The notes beneath the pieces were generated by a model that worked only from the letters and a program-made list of their open reading frames with translations, had not been told where the DNA came from and made no database searches. A stretch of 6,190 nt of DNA from Chloroflexota bacterium. GTDB taxonomy: Bacteria > Chloroflexota > Dormibacteria > CF-121. Shown piece after piece: positions 1 through 5,312 of the stretch. Location of the stretch: the NCBI GenBank assembly GCA_005881235.1, contig VBEQ01000245.1, forward strand, positions 1-6,190, read 5' to 3'. Both the position numbers and the translations under genes were made by a program. The first letter of the stretch is position 1. Each line of letters begins with the position of its first letter.

Positions 1-57
1 GGTCCGGCGGCCATCGTGCTTCGCGAGACACTCACTGCCGCGGCGCCCACGCCCTGA
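1..57 (+). CDS. C-terminal fragment of an unidentified upstream protein
   Basis: Frame 1 is open from the window edge and reads GPAAIVLRETLTAAAPTP before a TGA at 55-57. The TGA shares its A with the ATG of the dehydrogenase (TGATG). This stop/start overlap is typical of translationally coupled neighbours, and the same arrangement recurs at the permease/ATPase junction at 5310-5314. The 18 visible residues are too few to identify a family. Frame 3 is also open to the window edge, so the alternative is that the dehydrogenase begins further upstream. However, the dehydrogenase homology begins close to the ATG at 57, and the in-frame residues before it look like non-coding translation. The gene is probably in the same operon as the dehydrogenase. 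Confidence 0.5.
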   Translation, partial: GPAAIVLRETLTAAAPTP

Positions 58-1010
58 TGGCCGGCGCCCGGCGGGTGATCGTGGAGCCGCCCGTCTTTCC
101 CGTCGACGGGGTTTGCGAGCTGTTCGCCGGCAGCGATGTCGCGGTCGAGACGCGGCCACGGCCCTGGACCGGTGACGACGTCGTCGGCCTTCTCGTGTGG
201 CAGGCCGTGACTGAGGAAGACATGGCCCGGCTGCCGGCGCTCCGGGTCATCGCGACCGGGAGTACCGGCTTCGACCACATCGATACGAAAGCGGCGGAGC
301 GAAGGCGGATCTGGGTATGCAATGTTCCCGAGTACTGCGTCGAGGAAGTTGCCGACAGCACGATCGCGTTGTTGCTCGCGTTGCTCCGCGGCGTCGTGGT
401 ACTCGATCGCAGCGTTCGCGCCGGAGTCTGGGACGACCACGCCGGAGGCCCGCTTCCGCGGATCTCCGATACGCGACTCGGTATCGCCGGCTTTGGACGG
501 ATCGGGCGGGCCGTCGCCCGGCGAGCCCGGGGTCTCGGAATCGAGACATGGGCCAGCGATCCAGTTGTCGCGGCCGGCGAGATCGCCGTTGCCGGCGTGA
601 CGCCCGTCTCGTTCCAGGACCTGCTGCGGGGCTGCGGCGCAGTCACGCTGCATCTCCCATTGACGCGGGACAACGAACATCTGATCGGCGCCCGCGAGCT
701 GGCGCTGATGCCGCGCGGGTCGTACCTCATCAACGCGGCACGCGGCCCGCTGGTCGATCTGGACGCGCTGCTCGCGGCGCTCGAGCGCGGCCAGCTCGCC
801 GGCGCCGCGATCGACGTCCTCCCGGTCGAGCCGCCGACGCGAGACCATCCGGTTCCATCCCATCCGCGCTTGATCGTCACGCCGCATGCCGCCTGGTACA
901 GCCCGGCCGCCGAGCAGGAAGTGATACGCCAGGCGACCCTTTCGGTGCGGGCGGTGCTCGAGGGTCGCGAGCCGGAGGGCGTCGTCGTCCGCGGGAAAGT
1001 TGGTTATTGA
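57..1010 (+). CDS. CtBP-like D-2-hydroxyacid dehydrogenase (NAD-dependent)
   Basis: A complete 317-residue protein of the D-isomer-specific 2-hydroxyacid dehydrogenase family, of normal length (about 310-340). Such enzymes interconvert a D-2-hydroxyacid and a 2-oxoacid with NAD(H) in the cytosol. The split substrate domain carries the STGFDHID motif (69-76) and NVPEY followed by EEVAD (89-100). The Rossmann domain has GFGRIG (145-150), with Asp168 at the end of the second strand, which suggests NAD rather than NADP. The catalytic residues are all present: Arg229 in NAARG, Glu258 in PVEP and His277 in TPHAAW. The NVPEY/EEVAD block and the TPHAAWYS ending resemble the CtBP-like branch more than phosphoglycerate or lactate dehydrogenase. 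No Shine-Dalgarno sequence precedes the ATG. Its overlap with an upstream TGA suggests translational coupling. Substrates of bacterial CtBP-like members are mostly unknown, so none is assigned. Confidence 0.93.
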   Translation: MAGARRVIVEPPVFPVDGVCELFAGSDVAVETRPRPWTGDDVVGLLVWQAVTEEDMARLPALRVIATGSTGFDHIDTKAAERRRIWVCNVPEYCVEEVADSTIALLLALLRGVVVLDRSVRAGVWDDHAGGPLPRISDTRLGIAGFGRIGRAVARRARGLGIETWASDPVVAAGEIAVAGVTPVSFQDLLRGCGAVTLHLPLTRDNEHLIGARELALMPRGSYLINAARGPLVDLDALLAALERGQLAGAAIDVLPVEPPTRDHPVPSHPRLIVTPHAAWYSPAAEQEVIRQATLSVRAVLEGREPEGVVVRGKVGY

Positions 1011-1034
1011 CTCTCGGGTAGATCGTCCTACAAT
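1007..1034 (+). promoter_or_regulatory. Sigma-70-type promoter for the GntR regulator, predicted leaderless
   Basis: The -35 box TTGACT (1007-1012) and the -10 box TACAAT (1029-1034) each match consensus at five of six bases and are separated by 16 bases. Such AT-rich hexamers at correct spacing stand out in this GC-rich DNA. The -35 box covers the dehydrogenase stop codon (TGA, 1008-1010). A transcription start seven bases after the -10 box would fall on A1041, the first base of the regulator's ATG, leaving no 5' leader. The absence of any Shine-Dalgarno sequence between 1011 and 1040 agrees with this. A small dyad, GTAG-N6-CTAC (1018-1031), overlaps the -10 box and could be an operator, but it is short. 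Confidence 0.7.
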
Positions 1035-1040
1035 CCGACC

Positions 1041-1763
1041 ATGGTCCCGGTGGCGGCGCGCCAGCCCGCCGCGCCCGTCTGGTCCCTGCCCCGCTTCGAG
1101 GGCCATTCCGCCACCGAAACCGTCCGCCTCATCATCCGCGAGGCCATCGTCGACGGACGGATCCCACCCGGCGAGCAGCTTCGCGAATCCCGGCTGGTCG
1201 AGATGCTGGGGATCAGCCGCGGGACGGTGCGCGAAGCGGTCCGGCAACTGGTCCAGGAAGGCCTTGTCGAATACCGGATGCACTACGGCGCCTTCGTCAA
1301 AGCCCAGATGCTCGAGGACCGGCTGGACGTGTATGTCGCCCGCGAGGCGATCGAGGTCTGGGCCGTCAAAACGCTGATTGGCAAAACCGAGCCGGTCGAC
1401 CTATCGGCACTGGACGCCGCCCTCGCCACCATGCAGACACGAGAGGCGCGCCAGAAGCGACCGACCGAAGAGACAATCGCCGCCGACCTGCGCTTTCACC
1501 ACGAACTGGTGCGGCTGGCCGGCAGCGAGCGCCTCACACGAGCGCACGAGACCTTCGCCGATGAGACCAGGATGCTGCTTCGGCGCCACCCGCCGTATCC
1601 GTGGCGGACCTACGCCCAGGACCACCAGCAACTGGTCGACGCGCTGCGCCGCCGCGACCCGAACACGGCAGAGCTCGTCGCCCAACATTTGCGTCTTTCG
1701 GCGCGGCTCCTCGCCGGGAACCGCGCGGACAACACCGAAGAGGGAACCGCGACCGCCGACTGA
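1041..1763 (+). CDS. GntR-family transcriptional regulator, FCD (FadR-type) subfamily
   Basis: A complete 240-residue DNA-binding regulator. Residues about 24-88 form the GntR winged helix-turn-helix, including the DGRIPPGEQL turn, the recognition region LGISRGTVREAVRQL and the wing ending in GAFV. Residues about 95-227 match the all-helical FCD ligand domain. Asp149 and His153 (DLRFH), His195 and His216 fit the metal-binding D/H/H/H set of many FCD proteins, which use the metal to bind small carboxylates. Family members usually act as repressors released by a pathway acid. The gene lies between the dehydrogenase and the transporter, reads in the same direction, and ends 42 bases before the binding-protein start. 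It probably controls its own operon. The ATG at 1041 lacks a ribosome binding site, but it sits at the predicted transcription start, so leaderless translation is likely. The effector is unknown. Confidence 0.92.
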   Translation: MVPVAARQPAAPVWSLPRFEGHSATETVRLIIREAIVDGRIPPGEQLRESRLVEMLGISRGTVREAVRQLVQEGLVEYRMHYGAFVKAQMLEDRLDVYVAREAIEVWAVKTLIGKTEPVDLSALDAALATMQTREARQKRPTEETIAADLRFHHELVRLAGSERLTRAHETFADETRMLLRRHPPYPWRTYAQDHQQLVDALRRRDPNTAELVAQHLRLSARLLAGNRADNTEEGTATAD

Positions 1764-1790
1764 GTCGTTTTGGGGAGATGTCGTAAACCG

Positions 1791-1800
1791 AGGAGGAGGA
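1791..1800 (+). promoter_or_regulatory. Strong Shine-Dalgarno sequence for the solute-binding protein
   Basis: AGGAGGAGGA ends five bases before the ATG at 1806 and is the strongest ribosome binding site in the window. It fixes the start at 1806 over an in-frame ATG at 1770, whose extra 12 residues would disrupt a normal signal peptide arrangement. It suits a binding protein that must be made in excess over its permeases. No convincing separate promoter was seen in 1764-1805. Confidence 0.85.
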
Positions 1801-1805
1801 AGTCG

Positions 1806-3413
1806 ATGGCAGATACGCCGGTTGAACGACCTGGGGACCTGAGCGCAACCTCGCTGACGCGGCGCCGCTTGCTGATCAATGCCGGGGTGTTCGCGGGGGG
1901 CGTGATGCTGGCCGGACCGCTGGCCGCGTGCGGCGGATCATCAACGGCCACGAGCGGAGGCACGCCAAAGCGCGGTGGCAACTTCCGGCTTGGCGTCACG
2001 GGTGGCGGCGCCGGTGACATCATCGATGGGCAGAAGATCGTCACCAAGCCCGACCAGGCGCGGCTGGTCGCCGGCTTCGAGACGCTGCTCGAGTACGACA
2101 AGAACTACAAGCTGCAGACGACCGGCCTTGCCGAGTCGGTGACCCAGGAAGCGTCCGACAAGTGGGTCATCCGGCTGAAGCAAGGGATCACGTTCCACAA
2201 CGGTAAAACGCTGGGTGCGGACGACGTGATCTACTCGCTGCGGCGTATCAGCGATCCGAAGCAGGGACTGTTTGGAACGGCCGGCCTCGCATCGATCGAT
2301 CCCAACAAGATCGACAAGGTCGACGACCGGACGGTGCGCCTCAACCTCAAGCAGGCCGATTCGACGATCGGCGACCAGCTCGGCCAGTATTACAACGGCA
2401 TCGTCCCCGTCGGGTACACGCGCGCCGGTGAGCAAATCGGGACAGGCCCATACAAAGTCAAGAGCTTCACCAAGGGCCAGCAGAGCGTGCACGAGCGCAA
2501 CAGCAGCTATTGGCGAAGCGGCCTGCCCTACTTCGACACGGTCACCATCATCGACTTCCCCGACGTGGCCGCGCAGGTGAATGCGCTGCGCGGTGGACAG
2601 ATCGACGCCATGACCGACGTTCCCGCGGCGCAGATCACGGTTGTCACCGGACAGAGCGGCCTCGCCATCCTGGAAGGCCAGGGTGCCGACTGGCGCCCCC
2701 TCTGCATGGCGATCGACATGCCGCCGTTCGACAACAACGACGTCCGCCAGGCGTTTCGCCTGATCGTGGACCGCAACGCGATGCTGCAGCAGGTGTTCTC
2801 CGGGCACGGCCGGGTCGCCAACGACCTCTACTCGCCCTTCGATCCGGCCTATGACTCGTCACTGCCGCAACGGCACCAGGACATCGCCCAGGCGAAGTCG
2901 CTGCTGAAGAAGGCTGGCAAGGAAAACCTGACGGTCGACCTGCACACCACAGACGGCGCGGCCGGCATGGTCGACTCGGCGAACATCTTCGCGAACCAGG
3001 CCAAAGCCGCCGGCGTCACGGTCAACGTCCACAACGATCCCAACTACTACGGCGACGCCTACCTCAAGCTGGCGTTCTCAGTCGACTTCTGGGGCACGCG
3101 CAACTATCTCCCGCAGGTGGCGAATGGCAGCATCCCGACCGCACCGTACAACGAATGCCACTGGCCGCCGAAGGACTCGAACTACATCAGCCTCTACCAA
3201 CAGGCCCTCGCCGAGACCGATGCCGGCAAGCGCGCCGACATCATCCACCAGATGCAGAAGCTCGAGTACGAGCAGGGCGGCTACATCATCCCGATGTTCA
3301 ACAACCTCGTCGACGCCTACAGCACGAAAGTCGCGGGATTCAACCAGGGGAGCAAAGCTACGCTCAACCTCGACTCCTTCGGACATGGCTACCGGAACAT
3401 CTGGTTCGCCTAG
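1806..3413 (+). CDS. ABC transporter solute-binding lipoprotein, peptide/nickel class (SBP_bac_5), Tat-type signal
   Basis: A 535-residue extracytoplasmic binding protein that captures the solute and delivers it to the two permeases. The N terminus has a twin-arginine motif TRRRLL (18-23), a hydrophobic stretch and a lipobox LAAC with Cys42 as the lipidation site. This indicates Tat export and membrane anchoring. A Gly/Ser/Thr-rich linker (43-58) leads into the mature fold. Family landmarks are KRGGNFRLG (56-64), GLAESV (107-112), the WVIRLKQGITFHNG segment (120-133) with ADDVIYSL after it, IGTGPYKVKSF (211-221), the DVRQAF and DRNAM region (312-326), and the closing EQGGYIIPMFNN region (489-500). 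The length is normal for cluster 5. Peptides, nickel chelates, sugars and other solutes are all known in this class, and the sequence does not discriminate between them. The following permease genes support its role. Confidence 0.93.
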   Translation: MADTPVERPGDLSATSLTRRRLLINAGVFAGGVMLAGPLAACGGSSTATSGGTPKRGGNFRLGVTGGGAGDIIDGQKIVTKPDQARLVAGFETLLEYDKNYKLQTTGLAESVTQEASDKWVIRLKQGITFHNGKTLGADDVIYSLRRISDPKQGLFGTAGLASIDPNKIDKVDDRTVRLNLKQADSTIGDQLGQYYNGIVPVGYTRAGEQIGTGPYKVKSFTKGQQSVHERNSSYWRSGLPYFDTVTIIDFPDVAAQVNALRGGQIDAMTDVPAAQITVVTGQSGLAILEGQGADWRPLCMAIDMPPFDNNDVRQAFRLIVDRNAMLQQVFSGHGRVANDLYSPFDPAYDSSLPQRHQDIAQAKSLLKKAGKENLTVDLHTTDGAAGMVDSANIFANQAKAAGVTVNVHNDPNYYGDAYLKLAFSVDFWGTRNYLPQVANGSIPTAPYNECHWPPKDSNYISLYQQALAETDAGKRADIIHQMQKLEYEQGGYIIPMFNNLVDAYSTKVAGFNQGSKATLNLDSFGHGYRNIWFA

Positions 3414-3441
3414 CGCCACGCTGCAAGTCGAGCCCCTCGCC

Positions 3442-3460
3442 GGGCCAGCGATGCTGGACC
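3442..3460 (+). promoter_or_regulatory. Stem-loop across the probable permease start codon
   Basis: The sequence GGGCCAGC-gat-GCTGGACC folds into a five-base-pair perfect stem, one G/A mismatch and two further G-C pairs, with a three-base loop. The ATG at 3451 falls in and beside the loop. There is no T-run after it, so it is not a classic terminator. It could hold back permease translation or stabilise the upstream binding-protein mRNA, which would give more binding protein than permease. This is inferred from sequence only, and short GC-rich hairpins are common in such DNA. Confidence 0.35.
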
Positions 3461-4449
3461 GGCCGGGGCCGACTGGAGGGCCGGCAAAGACCGGCGGCAT
3501 CTGGCTGTTCATCGTGCGCCGCATCCTCCAGGGGCTGCTGGTGCTCGTGCTGGTCTCGATCGTCGTCTTTGCGGCGACCCAGGCCCTACCGGGTGATCCG
3601 GCGCGCGCGATCCTCGGCCGCGGGGCGACGCCCGCCAGCCTCGCCGCACTCCGCGAGCAGCTCCACCTCAACCGGCCGGTCGTGGAGCAATACGTCACCT
3701 GGGCCGTCGGTCTGATTCACGGTGACGCCGGCCGATCGTTCGCGGCGCAGGAACCGGTGAGCAAGCTGCTCGGTGACCGCGTTATCAACACCGCTTTCCT
3801 TCTTCTCTGCTCAGGATTGATCTCCATCCCGCTGTCGATCCTGATCGGCTCCTATGCGGCGCTGTGGCGAGATCGCCCCTTCGATGTCGCCACCTCGCTG
3901 ATCACCCTGGTGTTCGCCGCGCTTCCCGAGTTCGTCGTCGGTGTCGCCCTCGTCGTCCTCTTTTCCACGACGGTCTTCCATATCCTGCCGGCGATCACCC
4001 TGATCCCGCCTGGCGGCCGACCGTGGGAGCAGCCGGTGGCGATCATTCTGCCGACGTTGACGCTGGTGCTCGCCGTGACGCCCTACGTCGTCCGCATCAT
4101 GCGGGCCTCGATGGTCGAGGTTCTGGAGAGCGATTACGTCGAGATGGCCCGGCTCAAGGGCCTACCCGAACGCCTCGTGCTCCGCCGCCACGCGCTCCCC
4201 AACGCGCTGGGCCCGACCTTCCAGGTCATCGCCATCAACCTCGCGTACCTGGCGGGCGGCGTCATCGTCGTGGAGTACATCTTCAATTACGCCGGGATCG
4301 GTGGGGCCTTGCGCGACGCGGTCGCGAACCGCGACATCCCGGTGGTGCAGGCGCTCGCGATGGCGATCGCCAGCCTTTACGTCGTCCTCAACCTGCTCGC
4401 GGACATCGCCACCATCCTGGTCACGCCCCGGCTGAGGACGAGGCTCTAG
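3451..4449 (+). CDS. ABC transporter permease, DppB/OppB type
   Basis: An integral membrane permease of 332 residues from this start, the first of the two channel subunits. The typical family N terminus, here IVRRILQGLLVLVLVS (21-36), enters the first transmembrane helix. ALPGDP (45-50) and the extracytoplasmic region with REQLHL and VVEQYV follow. Further membrane segments lie near residues 113-137, 147-175, 197-215, 262-282 and 300-325. The cytoplasmic coupling (EAA) loop is EMARLKGLP to ALPNALGP (231-255), which contacts the ATPase. The start is uncertain. ATG 3451 has no Shine-Dalgarno sequence and lies in a possible hairpin. An in-frame ATG at 3385 would overlap the binding-protein gene, and GTG 3514 would give a 311-residue protein with a compact N terminus. 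The next permease begins two bases after this stop. The identification is firm, but the exact N terminus is not. Confidence 0.9.
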   Translation: MLDRPGPTGGPAKTGGIWLFIVRRILQGLLVLVLVSIVVFAATQALPGDPARAILGRGATPASLAALREQLHLNRPVVEQYVTWAVGLIHGDAGRSFAAQEPVSKLLGDRVINTAFLLLCSGLISIPLSILIGSYAALWRDRPFDVATSLITLVFAALPEFVVGVALVVLFSTTVFHILPAITLIPPGGRPWEQPVAIILPTLTLVLAVTPYVVRIMRASMVEVLESDYVEMARLKGLPERLVLRRHALPNALGPTFQVIAINLAYLAGGVIVVEYIFNYAGIGGALRDAVANRDIPVVQALAMAIASLYVVLNLLADIATILVTPRLRTRL

Positions 4450-4451
4450 CC

Positions 4452-5312
4452 ATGGCCGTTGTCAGCCAGGTCGTCACCCCCGAAGTCGTGACCAAGCGCC
4501 AGCCAACCGGCGCGCTGATCCGGAGGGCGCTGCAACTGCGGCGGACCCAGATCGGGCTCGGGCTGGTGCTCGTCATCCTCGCGATCGCGATCATCGGCCC
4601 ACACATTGCCCCCCATGGCGGCAACGATTTCGTGGGCACGCCGAACAGCCTCAAGGTTCCGGGCGCCCTGTTCGGCACCGACCACATCGGCCAGGACGTC
4701 TGGAGCCGCTTCCTGCATGGCGGCCTGACGATTCTGGTGCTGGGCATTGCCGTCGGCCTGGTCGCGGCCTACTCGCGCAACGTGCTGGACGACATCCTGA
4801 TGCGCGCGATGGACGTGATCCTGGCCTTCCCGCAGATCATGCTGGCGCTGGTCGCGATCGCGACGGTCGGCCCCAACCCGGTGACCATCATCCTGGCGGT
4901 CGGACTGACGACCATGCCTCGCGTCGCCCGCGTGACTCGCGGCGCCAGCCAACCGGTGGTGGAGCGTGACTTCGTCGCCGCCGCCGAAGCGATCGGGGTG
5001 CCGCGCTTCCGCATCCTCCTCAGCGAGATCTTCCCCAACGTCTTAAGCCCGCTGCTGGTCGAAGCCAGCCTGCGGCTCACCTACGCGATCGGCGTCATCG
5101 CCGCGCTGGCCTTCCTCGGCTTCACGACGAATCCGGGAGCCGCCGACTGGGGCCTGATGATCCAGGAAAACTACATCGCGCTGACCGTGCAGCCGTGGGG
5201 TGTCGTCCTGCCGGTCGCCGCCATCGCCTTGTTGACGGTCGGGACCGGCCTGATCGGCGACGGCATCGCGCGCGCCGCCGCGGGGATCGATCGCGTTCGA
5301 GGAGCGGCCTGA
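4452..5312 (+). CDS. ABC transporter permease, DppC/OppC type
   Basis: A 286-residue second channel subunit. GAGGACGAGG (4434-4443), inside the end of the first permease gene, gives a good ribosome binding site eight bases before ATG 4452. The N-terminal cytoplasmic part and first membrane helix (about 33-50) are followed by the family motif FGTDHIGQDVWSR (74-86). DDILMRAMDVILAFP (113-127) comes next, then the coupling loop around AAAEAIGVPRFRILLSEIFPN (176-196), and membrane segments to about residue 264. The region between the GTD motif and DDILMR is about ten residues shorter than I expect for the family, so the second membrane helix (about 91-107) looks reduced, with the frame intact. Leu198 uses TTA, the only in-frame TTA codon I found in the window. 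The stop overlaps the ATPase start as TGATG. Confidence 0.92.
   Translation: MAVVSQVVTPEVVTKRQPTGALIRRALQLRRTQIGLGLVLVILAIAIIGPHIAPHGGNDFVGTPNSLKVPGALFGTDHIGQDVWSRFLHGGLTILVLGIAVGLVAAYSRNVLDDILMRAMDVILAFPQIMLALVAIATVGPNPVTIILAVGLTTMPRVARVTRGASQPVVERDFVAAAEAIGVPRFRILLSEIFPNVLSPLLVEASLRLTYAIGVIAALAFLGFTTNPGAADWGLMIQENYIALTVQPWGVVLPVAAIALLTVGTGLIGDGIARAAAGIDRVRGAA

Noticed and set aside
32..880. Long minus-strand open frame opposite the dehydrogenase (282 codons)
   Set aside because: Its translation is rich in Ser, Arg, Pro and Thr with no domain, and the opposite strand encodes an enzyme with all catalytic residues intact. Long antisense frames are expected in GC-rich coding DNA.
1770..1805. 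Upstream in-frame ATG giving a 12-residue extension of the binding protein
   Set aside because: The strong AGGAGGAGGA sits inside this extension and serves ATG 1806. The extra residues are Arg/Lys-rich and not needed for a normal signal peptide.
1764..1805. Possible separate promoter or terminator between the regulator and the binding protein
   Set aside because: No hairpin with a T-run and no pair of hexamers at proper spacing was found in the gap. Read-through from the upstream promoter is simpler.
1941..2807. Minus-strand open frame of 288 codons opposite the binding-protein gene
   Set aside because: The composition (Val, Asp, Arg, His rich) is that of a codon shadow. No recognisable motif or ribosome binding site supports it, and the + strand gene is certain.
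3459..3484. CCGGCC and GGCCGG arms that could pair as a second hairpin near the first permease start
   Set aside because: The loop is 14 bases, the arms are short and GC-only, and they lie in coding sequence. Chance pairing is the simplest explanation.
3864..4451. Long open extension upstream of the second permease in its frame
   Set aside because: It overlaps the first permease, and its translation is Arg/Pro/His-rich shadow sequence. A ribosome binding site and ATG at 4452 define the real start.
4715..4780. Frameshift as the cause of the short permease segment
   Set aside because: Conserved family residues on both sides are in the same frame and no stop or compensating shift is visible. 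Only an in-frame length difference fits.
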